A stretch of 64,000 bases of DNA from Sphaerisporangium corydalis (GTDB lineage Bacteria > Actinomycetota > Actinomycetes > Streptosporangiales > Streptosporangiaceae), in the NCBI RefSeq assembly GCF_025506355.1, contig NZ_JANZYP010000054.1:1-64000 (forward strand), written 5' to 3'. Both the position numbers and the translations under genes were made by a program. The notes under the pieces are model-generated. The model was given only the letters and a program-made list of their open reading frames with translations. It had not been told where the DNA came from and did no database searches. This document shows, piece by piece, positions 50,993 to 59,867 of this stretch (the stretch's first letter is position 1; each line of letters opens with the position of its first letter).

Positions 50993-53295
50993 CCGAGACC
51001 CCGGTACGCGACAGACCGGCGCGGGAGAGGACCGGCCGCAGCGTCGGGCGGCCGATCGACCGGGTCGACGGCCCGGCCAAGACCACCGGCACGGCCCGCT
51101 TCTCGGCCGAGTACCCCTACCCCGACATCGCCTACGCCGCGCTCGTGCACGCGACGATCACCCGGGGCCGGATCACCGGCATCGGCGCCGAGGAGGCCCT
51201 CGCCGTCCCTGGCGTGCTCGCGGTGATCACACACACGAACGCGCCGCCGATGAAGCCGCCGCCCCCGGTGAGCGTGCTGAACCTCAGCTCGCTCGCCTCC
51301 GGCAGCAAGGTCAACTACCTCAACACCGACGAGGTGCACTGGAGTGGCCAGCCGGTGGCGGTCGTCGTCGCCGAGACCCAGGAGGCCGCCGCGCAGGCCG
51401 CCGGCCTGGTCCGGGTCACCTACCAGGAGTCGCCCGCCACCGTCGACTTCGCCGGCGAGCAGGGGAACGCCACCCCGCAGAAGAGCAACCCCCTGCAGCA
51501 GGGCGAGGGCCACAAGGGCGACGCGGAGGCCGCCCTCGCGGCGGCGCCGGTGTCGGTGGACCTGCGGTACACCACTCCCCCGCACCACCACAACGCGATG
51601 GAGCCGCACGCGACCACGGCCGCATGGGACGGCGACCGGCTCACCGTCCACGACGGCACCCAGAACATCGGCTGGCTGCGCACCGCGCTCGCCCAGCGGT
51701 TCGGCGTCCCGGCGGAGGGCGTGCGGGTGATCGCCCCGTTCGTCGGCGGGGCGTTCGGCGGCAAGACGATGGTCTGGGCCGGCACGGTGCTCACGGTGCT
51801 GGCCGCGCGGGTGACCGGCCGGGCCGTGCGGATGACGCTCACCCGCGAGGGGGTCTACCGCACCGTCGGCGGGCGCACGCCCTCCGCCCAGCGGGTCGCG
51901 CTCGGCGCCGGCGCCGACGGCCGGCTCACCGCCCTGATCCACACCAGCGTGACGCAGGTCGGGCGGGTCGGCGGAAGCCCCGAGCAGGTGACCTCCCAGT
52001 CGCGCCACCTGTATGACGCGGCGGCCATCCTGGTCCAGCAGCGGATCGTCGAACTGGACATGCTGTCGAACACCGTCATGCGGGCGCCAGGGGAGTCCAT
52101 CGGGACCTTCGCCCTGGAGGCGGCGGTCGACGAGCTGGCGTGCGAGCTCGGGATGGACCCGATCGAGCTGCGGATGCGGAACGAGCCGGAGCGCAACCCG
52201 ATCGACGGCAAACGGTTCTCCCACCGGATGCTGCGCGAGGCGTACGCGCTCGGCGCCGAGCGGTTCGGGTGGGCGGACCGCACCGCGCCTCCGGGGTCGA
52301 TGCGGGACGGCAGGTGGCTGGTCGGCATGGGCGTCGCGTCGGCGTACCACCCCTCGTGGGAGATGGCCGCCAACGTCACCGTGCGCATGTCGGCCGACGG
52401 CACCGTGCTGGTGCGCTGCGGCTTCCACGAGATGGGCATGGGCGGCGCGACCGCGCAGGGGCAGATCGCCGCCGACGCGCTCGGGGTGCCGTTCGAGGCG
52501 GTCCGGGTGGAGTACGGCGACTCCGACCTGCCCACCGGCCCGGGGGCCGGCGGGTCGGCGCAGACCGCGAGCGTGGCGGCGAGCCTGACCAAGGCGTGCG
52601 AGAAGCTGCGGCGCTCCCTGCTCGCGCTGGCCAGGCGGTCGGCCGGGTCGCCGCTGCGCGGGGCGCGGCCCGGCGAGGTGGAGGCACGGGACGGCGGGCT
52701 GCACCGGGCCGGGCACCCCGGGTCCGGCGAGAGCTACGCGGCGATCCTGACCCGGGCGGGCCGCCCGTTCGCCGAAGCCGCGGTCGGCTCCGACACCCGG
52801 GCAGGGACGGTGGCCGGGCAGGTGCGGTTCATGTCGAAGTTCCTCATGGACCGGCGGCGCTGGATGAAGGCCGCGTGCGGTGCGCAGTTCTGCGAGGTGC
52901 GGGTCGACCAGGACACCGGTGAGGTACGGGTGTCCCGCTGGGTCGGGGCCTTCGACGTCGGCAGGGTGATCAACGCCAAGACGGCGGCCAGCCAGCTGCG
53001 CGGCGGCATCGTGATGGGGATCGGCATGGCGCTGTCGGAGGAGACGCTCGTCGACCCGCGCAACGGGCGGATCATGAACCCCAGCCTGGCCGAGTACCAC
53101 GTCCCGGTGCACGCCGACATCCCGCCGATCGACGTGTGCTACCTGGACGAACCCGACCCGACGATGCCGCTGGGGCTGGTCGGGATCGGCGAGGTGGGCA
53201 TCACCGGCGCCGCCGCGGCCGTCGCCAACGCCGTCCACCACGCGACGGGCCGGCGGGTCCGCGACCTGCCCATCACCCTCGACAAACTCCTGTGA
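50989..53295 (+). CDS. Molybdenum hydroxylase large (molybdopterin) subunit (YagR/PaoC-like)
   Basis: This 768-residue catalytic subunit of the xanthine/aldehyde oxidase family starts SVGRPIDRVDGPAKTTGTARFSAEY. It contains cofactor-binding PFVGGAFGGK and the catalytic base Glu in PLGLVGIGEVGITGAAAAVANA near the C-terminus. It oxidises an aldehyde or N-heterocycle with water as oxygen donor. No XdhC/PaoD maturation gene is adjacent. The final codons (DLPITLDKLL) belong to the first copy of a 31-bp tandem repeat that continues past the stop. Confidence 0.95.
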   Translation: MTETPVRDRPARERTGRSVGRPIDRVDGPAKTTGTARFSAEYPYPDIAYAALVHATITRGRITGIGAEEALAVPGVLAVITHTNAPPMKPPPPVSVLNLSSLASGSKVNYLNTDEVHWSGQPVAVVVAETQEAAAQAAGLVRVTYQESPATVDFAGEQGNATPQKSNPLQQGEGHKGDAEAALAAAPVSVDLRYTTPPHHHNAMEPHATTAAWDGDRLTVHDGTQNIGWLRTALAQRFGVPAEGVRVIAPFVGGAFGGKTMVWAGTVLTVLAARVTGRAVRMTLTREGVYRTVGGRTPSAQRVALGAGADGRLTALIHTSVTQVGRVGGSPEQVTSQSRHLYDAAAILVQQRIVELDMLSNTVMRAPGESIGTFALEAAVDELACELGMDPIELRMRNEPERNPIDGKRFSHRMLREAYALGAERFGWADRTAPPGSMRDGRWLVGMGVASAYHPSWEMAANVTVRMSADGTVLVRCGFHEMGMGGATAQGQIAADALGVPFEAVRVEYGDSDLPTGPGAGGSAQTASVAASLTKACEKLRRSLLALARRSAGSPLRGARPGEVEARDGGLHRAGHPGSGESYAAILTRAGRPFAEAAVGSDTRAGTVAGQVRFMSKFLMDRRRWMKAACGAQFCEVRVDQDTGEVRVSRWVGAFDVGRVINAKTAASQLRGGIVMGIGMALSEETLVDPRNGRIMNPSLAEYHVPVHADIPPIDVCYLDEPDPTMPLGLVGIGEVGITGAAAAVANAVHHATGRRVRDLPITLDKLL

Positions 53296-53386
53296 CCTGC
53301 CCATCACCCTGGACAAACTCCTGTGACCTGCCCATCACCCTGGACGAACTCCTGTGACCTGCCCTTCATCCCAGGCGAACGCCTGT
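53263..53386. repeat. 31-bp tandem repeat, four copies, at the 3' end of the hydroxylase gene
   Basis: Copies start at 53263, 53294, 53325 and 53356. Each runs from GACCTGCCCATCACCCT to CTCCTGT. The first copy encodes the C-terminus; copies 2 and 3 differ by one or two bases and copy 4 is diverged. Because 31 is not a multiple of three, each copy shifts frame. Confidence 0.9.
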
Positions 53387-53434
53387 GACCGGCCCCGGGC
53401 GCGGGCATCCGGCGCGGTGAGGCAGCATGGAAGG

Positions 53435-54274
53435 GTGATCGAGGGTACGGACAGGCTGGCGGGGCTGGTCGCCGAGGGCGGCGTCGTGGTGCTGAGCGGG
53501 GCGGGGATCTCCACCGAGTCGGGGATCCCCGACTACCGGGGGCCCAGCGGGGCCCTGGTCCGGCACACCCCGATGACCTACCAGGCGTTCGTCGGCGACC
53601 CGGCGGCCCGGCGCCGCTACTGGGCCAGGAGCCACGTCGGGTGGCGGGCCGTGGCCAGGGCGCGGCCGAACGCGGGCCACCGCGCGGTGGCCCGCCTGCA
53701 GCGGCAGGGCCTGCTGTCCGGCCTCGTCACCCAGAACGTCGACGGCCTGCACCAGGCGGGCGGCGCCCGCACGGTCGTCGAGCTGCACGGCAACCTGAAC
53801 CAGGTGGTCTGCCTGGACTGCGGCGACCCGACCCCGAGGGCGGAGCTGGACCGCCGCCTGCGGCTGGCCAACCCGCGTTTCGACGCCAGGGTCACCACGA
53901 TCAACCCCGACGGCGACGTCGAGCTGCCGGAGGAGGAGGTCGCGGGGTTCCAGACGGTCGGCTGCGGGTCCTGCGACGGCGGGATGCTGAAGCCCGACGT
54001 CGTCTTCTTCGGGGAGACCGTGCCGGCGGACCGGGTGCGGGAGTGCTTCGCCCTGGTGGAGGGCGCGCGGGCGCTGCTGGTCCTCGGCTCGTCCCTGACG
54101 GTGATGTCGGGCCGCCGGTTCGTGCTGCGGGCGGCCAAGCTCGGCATCCCGGTGGCGATCGTCAACCAGGGCGCCACGCGCGGCGACGCCTACGCGGCCC
54201 TCACCGTGGACGGCCCGCTCGGCGCGGTGCTGCCGGACCTTGCCCACCTCACCTCCGCGCCCGCCGCACGCTAG
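53435..54274 (+). CDS. Sir2 family NAD-dependent protein deacylase (sirtuin)
   Basis: This 279-residue sirtuin removes acyl groups from lysine using NAD+. The motifs are intact: GAGISTESGIPDYRG for NAD binding, TQNVDGLHQAGG, and the catalytic His in VELHGNLNQVVC. The zinc Cys pairs are VCLDCG and GCGSCDGG, followed by LKPDVVFFGE and LGSSLTVMSG. The DYRG and GSSL signatures and the long segment between zinc knuckles resemble class II (SIRT4-like) bacterial sirtuins. GTG 53435 is chosen because upstream sequence is the 31-bp repeat array. Confidence 0.94.
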   Translation: MIEGTDRLAGLVAEGGVVVLSGAGISTESGIPDYRGPSGALVRHTPMTYQAFVGDPAARRRYWARSHVGWRAVARARPNAGHRAVARLQRQGLLSGLVTQNVDGLHQAGGARTVVELHGNLNQVVCLDCGDPTPRAELDRRLRLANPRFDARVTTINPDGDVELPEEEVAGFQTVGCGSCDGGMLKPDVVFFGETVPADRVRECFALVEGARALLVLGSSLTVMSGRRFVLRAAKLGIPVAIVNQGATRGDAYAALTVDGPLGAVLPDLAHLTSAPAAR

Positions 54275-54307
54275 CCTCCGGGCGGACCCGGGCCGGGGGC
54301 GCCGGGG

Positions 54308-54715
54308 TCAGCCCCGGGCGGAGATCTGCTGGACGGCCCAGCCGTTGCCGTCCGGGTCGGCGAAGAAGAGGAACCCGACGTTGTCCAGGGGGTCGGCCAC
54401 CGGCGAGGGGTTCTCCCCGAGGACCTGGATCTCGCTGACGTCGACGCCCCGCTCGACGAGCTCGGCGCGCGCCCGGCGCAGGTCCGGCACCACGAGCTGC
54501 AGGCCCTTGTACGAGCCCGGCGGCAGGTCGGGGACGACGCCCTCGCCGATGACGATCGAGCAGCCCGACCCGGGAGGGGTGAGCTGGACGATCCGCATCC
54601 CCTCGCCCACGCGGGTGTCGTGGTCGACGGCGAAGCCGAGCCGGCCGGCGTAGAAGTCCTTGGCCCTGTCCACGTCCGAGACGGGGACGACCACCACTTC
54701 CAGGGTCCAGTTCAT
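54308..54715 (-). CDS. VOC (glyoxalase/bleomycin-resistance) superfamily protein
   Basis: This 135-residue protein has two beta-alpha-beta-beta-beta modules: EVVVVPVSDVDRAKDFYAGRLGFAVDHDT and QLVVPDLRRARAELVERGVDVSEI, ending FFADPDGNGWAVQQIS with the last metal-ligand strand. Members are metal-dependent isomerases, dioxygenases or antibiotic-binding proteins. The exact activity is unknown. It is convergent with the Sir2 gene. Confidence 0.92.
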   Translation of the reverse strand: MNWTLEVVVVPVSDVDRAKDFYAGRLGFAVDHDTRVGEGMRIVQLTPPGSGCSIVIGEGVVPDLPPGSYKGLQLVVPDLRRARAELVERGVDVSEIQVLGENPSPVADPLDNVGFLFFADPDGNGWAVQQISARG

Positions 54716-54794
54716 GACGGATCTCCGGTCCTTCCCTCAGGGCCGGGCCGGCGGGGTCGCCGGCCCGGTGCGGCACCCGATGATTCTCCGGCCG

Positions 54795-55916
54795 TCAGGC
54801 CAGGGTCTTCCACCAGGGGTCGACCGCGGGCGACTCGGCGACGTCGACGTGCTCGCCGGGGCGCGGGACGACGATGCGCGCGTCGCGCGCCTTGGCCTCG
54901 CGCCACAGCCGGTCGACCGGCTCGGCCCAGGGGTGCAGCGACAGGGAGAAGGTCGCCCAGTGCACCGGCAGCATCAGCTCGCCGCCGAGGTCGATGTGGG
55001 CCTGGATCGCCTCCTCGGGGTTCATGTGGATGTCGGGCCAGGCCGGGCTGTAGGCGCCGATCGGCATCAGCGTCAGGTCGAACGGCCCGTGGTCGGCGCC
55101 GATGCGGGCGTACCCGTCGAAGTAGCCGGAGTCCCCGGCGTAGAAGACCCGGCGCCGCTCGCCCGCGACGGCCCACGACCCCCACAGCGTCTCGTTGCGG
55201 GACAGGGTGCGGCCCGAGAAGTGCCGCGCGGCGGTCGAGGTGAACCGCAGGCCGGCGACCTGGGCGTCCTCCTCCCAGTCGAGCTCGATGACGCGCTCCG
55301 GCGGCACGCCCCACTTGTCCAGGTGGGCCCCGATGCCCAGCGGCACCAGGAACGGCGCCTCCTGGGTGCGGGTCAGCGTGCGCACCGTGGCCAGGTCGAG
55401 GTGGTCGTAGTGGTCGTGGGAGATCACGATCGCGTCGATCGCGGGCAGCGCGCCGATCGCCACCGGTACCTGGTGCAGCCGCTTGGGACCCACCCGCTGG
55501 GACGGGGAGATGCGGTCGCTCCACACCGGGTCGAACAGGACGCGCCGCCCCTCGATCTCGACCAGCGTCGAGGCGTGGCCGAGCCAGACGACCCGCAGCC
55601 CGTCGGGCGGCGGCGCCTCCAGGGCGGGCGACAGCAGCGGGATGGCGCCCGCGGGACGCCGCTTGTCGCGCCCGGTGACCAGCTCACGCACCAGGCCGGG
55701 CGGCGGCCCGGCCGGCACTTCGGTGCGCTCGGCCATCGGGTTGAAGAAGACGCCGTCCTTGAACTGGGGCGACCGGAGCATCCTCGCGACCCGTTCCTCG
55801 CCCGACCGCAGCGGCCGGGCCCCCAGCTCCGCCGGGACGTCGCGCAGCGCCCATCCGGCCGCGGCCAGCGCCACGCCCCCGGTCAGCACGCGCCTCAGCG
55901 CACGGTTTCCCGTCAT
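54795..55916 (-). CDS. MBL-fold metallo-hydrolase (NAPE-PLD-like)
   Basis: This 373-residue protein has a short N-terminal hydrophobic segment (TGGVALAAAGWALRDVP). Its metallo-beta-lactamase domain includes VVWLGHASTLVEIEGRRVLFDPVWSDRISPS, the zinc motif ISHDHYDHLDLATV, FYAGDSGYFDGYARIG and LPVHWATFSLSLHPW. This pattern matches the N-acyl-phosphatidylethanolamine phospholipase D-like/RomA group. It may be membrane-anchored and act on a lipid, which is inference from the family. Confidence 0.93.
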   Translation of the reverse strand: MTGNRALRRVLTGGVALAAAGWALRDVPAELGARPLRSGEERVARMLRSPQFKDGVFFNPMAERTEVPAGPPPGLVRELVTGRDKRRPAGAIPLLSPALEAPPPDGLRVVWLGHASTLVEIEGRRVLFDPVWSDRISPSQRVGPKRLHQVPVAIGALPAIDAIVISHDHYDHLDLATVRTLTRTQEAPFLVPLGIGAHLDKWGVPPERVIELDWEEDAQVAGLRFTSTAARHFSGRTLSRNETLWGSWAVAGERRRVFYAGDSGYFDGYARIGADHGPFDLTLMPIGAYSPAWPDIHMNPEEAIQAHIDLGGELMLPVHWATFSLSLHPWAEPVDRLWREAKARDARIVVPRPGEHVDVAESPAVDPWWKTLA

Positions 55917-56021
55917 CTGCTCACACTCCCCACGTCGGTTCCATCCTGCCGAACCGATCGGGGTGCCGCCGGTGTTCCCGTTCCGGATAGATATATCGCG
56001 ATCCTTCCGGCCGGGGCCGCT

Positions 56022-57887
56022 TCATTCGTCGGGCAGGAGGTCCATCACCAGGATCATGCCCTGGGGCGCGTCGTCCTCGGCGTACAGCCGGGACAGCTCG
56101 ACGCGCAGGCGCGCGGGCCGGCCGCGCCGGTTGACGGCGTTCACGACCGTCACGGTGGAGCGCCCGGCCACCGGGCCCGAGCCGTCCCCGTCCGGGGCGG
56201 GCAGCAGCGCCGGCAGCATGGCGGTGACCGGGAGGCCGATGTCCAGGGCGGTGAGATGGCGGCCGATCGCCTCGTCGTGGCGCAGCCCCCACAGCTCCAC
56301 CGCGCCCGCGCTCCACACCAGGACGCGCAGCTCCTCGTCGACCACCGCGACGGCGTCGCCGAGGCTGCGCACCAGCGAGGTGACGAACGCGTTGGCCTCG
56401 CCGAGCTGCTCGCTGCTGGCGTTGAGCGTGTCGTTGATCTGCTGGAGCTCGTCGTTGGTGGACTGGAGCTCCTCGTTGATCGTCTCCAGCTCCTCGTTGG
56501 TCGACTGGAGTTCCTCGTTGGTGGTCTCCAGCTCCTCGTTGGTCGACTGGAGTTCCTCGTTGGTGGTCTCCAGCTCCTCGTTGAGCGACTGCAGCTCCTC
56601 GTAGGCGTGCTCCAGCTCGCGGTTCGCCTGCTGGAGCTCGTCGCGGAGCCTGCGGTAGCGCGTCACGTCGTGGAAGTTGATGCCGATGCCCGCGAGCTCG
56701 CCGCCGGGCCGGTCGAGCAACGGCACGACGGAGATGTCGTAGACGCTCGCGTCCTTGGTGCTCGGCCGATGCCAGGTGACGTCCTGGAGGTCGGCGGCGC
56801 GCATTTCCGTGCGCACCCCCTCGATCACCGAGCGCAGCTCGGCGGGCCGGTAGGAGACCTCCAGGTCCTGGAAGGGCTTGCCGATGTCGCGCGGGTTGAG
56901 GTTGAACAGCATCTCGGCGCGCGAGTTCACCAGCGCGACCTTTCCCGCGCGGTCGATGATGATCTGCGCGACCGGGCCGGAGGCGAGCGCCGCCGCCTGC
57001 AGGGCCATGTCGTGCGGCTGGCGATGCGGCGCCATCGTGTCAGGCCCCCAGGGGTTCCGCGTGCCGATCGGCGAGGCGCCTATCTTCCTGAACACGCGCA
57101 TGCGCAGGTCGACGGGCTCGAACTTGTCACTGTGGTTCAGCAGCATCTCGGCCTTGCCGAGGAACAGGAAGCCGGGGTCGGCGAGCGCGAAGTGGAACCG
57201 CCGGACGATGCTGCGCTGGGTCTCGGAGTTGAAGTACATCAGGGTGTTGCGGGCGAGCAGCAGGTCGACCCGGGAGATCGGCGCGTCGCGCGTCAGGTCG
57301 TTGCGGCCGAAGATGAGCTGGCGCCGCAGGTCGCGCCGGAAGGCGAAGCCCTGTTCCACCGGCTCGAAGTAGGTGTGCCGGAGCTCCAGCGGGACGTCGT
57401 CGATGTGGCGTTCGCTGTAGATCGCCGACCGGGCCACCTGTAACGCCTTCTCGTCCAGGTCGGTGGCGTATATCTTGACCCGCTGGCGGAACTTCTCGAC
57501 GCCGAGCTCCTCGGCCAGCACCATCGCCAGGCTGTAGGCCTCCTCGCCGGTGGCGCAGCCGGCGCTCCAGACGCGGACCACCGCGCCGGCGCCCTTGGCG
57601 GCCAGCAGGGCCGGGACCACCGTCTCGCGGAGGGTCTGCCAGGCGACGGGGTCGCGGAAGAAGCCGGTCACGTTGATCAGCAGGCTGTCGAACAGCCGGT
57701 TGAACTCCTCGGGTTCCAGCTCCAGATAGTCGCGGTACTCCCCGTAGTCGGTGAGCTTGAGCGCCTCGAGCCGCCTGCTGATACGACGCATGAGAGTTGT
57801 CTGCTTATATCCGGAAAAGTCGAATCCGCGAGTTTCTTTCAGCATACGGAGAAGATCTTCGAATTCTCGGTTCTGGCCGGGTGTCAC
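56022..57887 (-). CDS. CheR-type methyltransferase with PAS domains and long coiled coil
   Basis: This protein has about 621 residues. Residues 1-260 are a CheR methyltransferase (RVWSAGCATGEEAYSLAMVLAEEL with the SAM loop, INVTGFFRDP, and DLLLARNTLMYFNSETQ). A PAS domain follows (VAQIIIDRAGKVALVNSRAEMLFNLNPRDIG). A heptad coiled coil of repeated NEELETT/NEELQST at about 410-490 then leads to a C-terminal PAS-like domain. CheR-PAS proteins of this layout belong to signalling systems beside CheB rather than classical chemotaxis. The start is uncertain: GTG 57887 is used, with TTG 57896 also in frame. Confidence 0.9.
   Translation of the reverse strand: MTPGQNREFEDLLRMLKETRGFDFSGYKQTTLMRRISRRLEALKLTDYGEYRDYLELEPEEFNRLFDSLLINVTGFFRDPVAWQTLRETVVPALLAAKGAGAVVRVWSAGCATGEEAYSLAMVLAEELGVEKFRQRVKIYATDLDEKALQVARSAIYSERHIDDVPLELRHTYFEPVEQGFAFRRDLRRQLIFGRNDLTRDAPISRVDLLLARNTLMYFNSETQRSIVRRFHFALADPGFLFLGKAEMLLNHSDKFEPVDLRMRVFRKIGASPIGTRNPWGPDTMAPHRQPHDMALQAAALASGPVAQIIIDRAGKVALVNSRAEMLFNLNPRDIGKPFQDLEVSYRPAELRSVIEGVRTEMRAADLQDVTWHRPSTKDASVYDISVVPLLDRPGGELAGIGINFHDVTRYRRLRDELQQANRELEHAYEELQSLNEELETTNEELQSTNEELETTNEELQSTNEELETINEELQSTNDELQQINDTLNASSEQLGEANAFVTSLVRSLGDAVAVVDEELRVLVWSAGAVELWGLRHDEAIGRHLTALDIGLPVTAMLPALLPAPDGDGSGPVAGRSTVTVVNAVNRRGRPARLRVELSRLYAEDDAPQGMILVMDLLPDE
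56441..56590. repeat. 42-bp coding repeat in the CheR-PAS coiled coil
   Basis: Alternating CTCCTCGTTGGTGGTCTCCAG and CTCCTCGTTGGTCGACTGGAG-like 21-bp units (TTCCTCG in some copies) make a 42-bp periodic array encoding NEELETT and NEELQST heptads. The nucleotide conservation is higher than needed for the protein, which suggests recent duplication or gene conversion. Confidence 0.75.
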
Positions 57888-57917
57888 GGTGCCCAACCCT
57901 AGGCCCGGCGGCGACCG

Positions 57918-58958
57918 CTATGGGAAGAAAACCCCGGGGTCGGCCAGGCTGATGCGCGACTGAAGCATTCGCATCGTCTCCAATGCCTGACCGGTCTGCT
58001 CGGCCTCCTCGACCATCCGCTGGAAGGAGTATTTGCGATTCTGTTCCCGCGCTTTGCGGATCATGCGCTCCAGCAGTCTCAGACGTTCCTCCAGCCGCAG
58101 GATGGCCACCCACAGGGCGCGCTCCACCGCCTCGGACTGGCTGACCACCATGCTCTCGGCGGACCAGCCGTGCCCCACCCGGCACTCGTAGCGCGGGTCG
58201 GACCTGGTCTGCGTCTCGTAGATCGGCCCGCCGCACTCGGGGCAGCTGAACCCGCTCAGAGTCCCCTCGGGCGCCTCGATCCTGCCCTGGTTCAGGAACA
58301 GAGACACCTCCCGCTCGACCTCGGGGTCTCTCATGGACGCCTCCCCGGTGCGACCCTGACCGCGCAGCACGATCCATTCGGCGATCTGTTTGAGCGTGAG
58401 CACCTCAGGGCTCACGCTCGCGGCGATCGCGGCCCGCGGCATGCCGTCGAACGCGCTCTCCTCCGGGTCCTGGACGGCCACCAGGCCCCCGTGGCGCTCC
58501 ACCGCGGCGCATCCCCTGGCCCCGTCGTCGAGGGTGCCGCTGAGCACCACCGAGAGCGTGCGGGGCCCGCCGTACAGGGCCGCGCTGAGGAACAGCGGGT
58601 CCGCCGCCGGGCGGTGACCGTTGTGCCGGGGGCCGCGCGACAGGCGGACCGCCTCGGCCTGGACCAGCAGATGGTGGTCGGGCGGCGCCACGTAGACCCG
58701 GCCGTGCCGCAGCCGCTCACCGTCGGTGGCGACGGCCGCCTCCAGCGGGCCGGCGCGGTCGAGGATCCCGGCCAGCGCGCCGCTCCCGCGCGCCGGCACG
58801 TGCAGGACGATCAGGACCGACGCCGCCAGGTCGGCGGGGAGCCTGGCGAGCAGGTCGCGAAGGGCCTCCACCCCGCCGGCCGAGGCCGCGACGACCACCA
58901 GATCGCGTGCGTGCGGATCAGCCACGTCGAACCCAATATCCAATCGGCGACGGTTCAT
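57918..58958 (-). CDS. CheB-type methylesterase with C-terminal zinc-ribbon helical domain
   Basis: This 346-residue protein has a CheB catalytic domain without a receiver domain. The predicted triad is Ser26 in VAASAGGVEAL, His53 in VLHVPARGSG and Asp144 in LSGTLDDGARG. The C-terminal 120 residues carry a Cys4/His-type zinc site (SCPECGG...ECRVGHGWS) and helices. The gene lies 30 bases upstream of the CheR-PAS gene on the same strand. In classical systems CheB removes methyl groups added by CheR; no methyl-accepting protein is encoded nearby, so the substrate is unknown. Confidence 0.92.
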   Translation of the reverse strand: MNRRRLDIGFDVADPHARDLVVVAASAGGVEALRDLLARLPADLAASVLIVLHVPARGSGALAGILDRAGPLEAAVATDGERLRHGRVYVAPPDHHLLVQAEAVRLSRGPRHNGHRPAADPLFLSAALYGGPRTLSVVLSGTLDDGARGCAAVERHGGLVAVQDPEESAFDGMPRAAIAASVSPEVLTLKQIAEWIVLRGQGRTGEASMRDPEVEREVSLFLNQGRIEAPEGTLSGFSCPECGGPIYETQTRSDPRYECRVGHGWSAESMVVSQSEAVERALWVAILRLEERLRLLERMIRKAREQNRKYSFQRMVEEAEQTGQALETMRMLQSRISLADPGVFFP

Positions 58959-59015
58959 GCCTCATGCGCCTAACATTAGAGCTGAGTGAAATCCCTCAGC
59001 ATGATTCGAGGCCAT

Positions 59016-59855
59016 ATGGATATGTCCGTTCACCTTGTTCATCGCCATGAGGACACCGCTCTGGTGACGGTGACAGGTGAGGTGGACGCCTCCAACTGCG
59101 GGCGCCTGGAATCGGCCTTCTGCCATCTCATCGACGGCGGAGTCCGCTACATTCTCCTGAACGCCGGGGAGATGCGCTTCTGCGACGTCGCCGGCGCGCG
59201 CGTCATGGCCCGCACTCACACGCTCCTGGCCGCCAGGGACGGCAGACTGGTCATCGCCACGTCCGCGTCCGTGGCGCGGGTGCTGGGCATCGTCTGGTCG
59301 ATGTCCTCGGCCGAGCCGCCGCAGATCATCGCCGGCCAGGCCGGTGCCAAGGCGCTGTCCGCCAGGATGGCGGACACCCCGCCGCCCGGCCCCCGGCACG
59401 TCCGGGCCCACCGCCGCCTCGGGTCGGCCTCCCCCGTTCGCGGCGTCCGCGCCGCCGCCCCGCGCGCCGACGAGTGGGAGCCGCCGGCGGCACCGGCCAA
59501 GGTCATGGCGGTGGCACACCCCCAGCCCGCGCGCGAGGAGGCCACGCGCCGGCCCCCGCGCGGGGAGGACAGGCGCGTGATCCTGGAGCGGTCGGCGCGG
59601 CTGCGCGAGGAGACCGAGCGGCGCCTGCGGACGTTACAGGACCGGCTCCAGGTCACCTGCGCGAGCCTGGCCGAGGTGCACGAACGCCTGGCCGACTTCC
59701 ACGTCGCCCTGTCCGCCTCCGCCACCCGGCGCGGCGACACGTCGTCCTGCGACGGCGACTTCCACCAGGCCAAGGCCGAGCAGATCCGCCGGCGCGCCGT
59801 GGTGTTCGCCGACGCCGTCTCCGCCGGCCCTCCCCCGGCCGGGCCGAACGCCTGA
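59016..59855 (+). CDS. STAS domain protein (anti-sigma factor antagonist-like), degenerate phosphosite
   Basis: This protein has about 279 residues. Residues 1-110 are a STAS domain (VHLVHRHEDTALVTVTGEVDASNCGRLESAFCHLI, ILLNAGEMRFCDVAGARVMA). The usual phosphorylated Ser in D-S-x-G is replaced, giving D-V-A-G, so kinase control by serine phosphorylation is unlikely. The C-terminal half is basic and helical, with a likely coiled coil around EDRRVILERSARLREETERRLRTLQDRLQ. A TTA codon lies at 59634. ATG 59016 is used; GTG 58986 with upstream TAACAT (58971-58976) is an alternative leaderless start. It is divergent from CheB. Confidence 0.8.
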   Translation: MDMSVHLVHRHEDTALVTVTGEVDASNCGRLESAFCHLIDGGVRYILLNAGEMRFCDVAGARVMARTHTLLAARDGRLVIATSASVARVLGIVWSMSSAEPPQIIAGQAGAKALSARMADTPPPGPRHVRAHRRLGSASPVRGVRAAAPRADEWEPPAAPAKVMAVAHPQPAREEATRRPPRGEDRRVILERSARLREETERRLRTLQDRLQVTCASLAEVHERLADFHVALSASATRRGDTSSCDGDFHQAKAEQIRRRAVVFADAVSAGPPPAGPNA

Positions 59856-59867
59856 CGGCCCCTGCGC

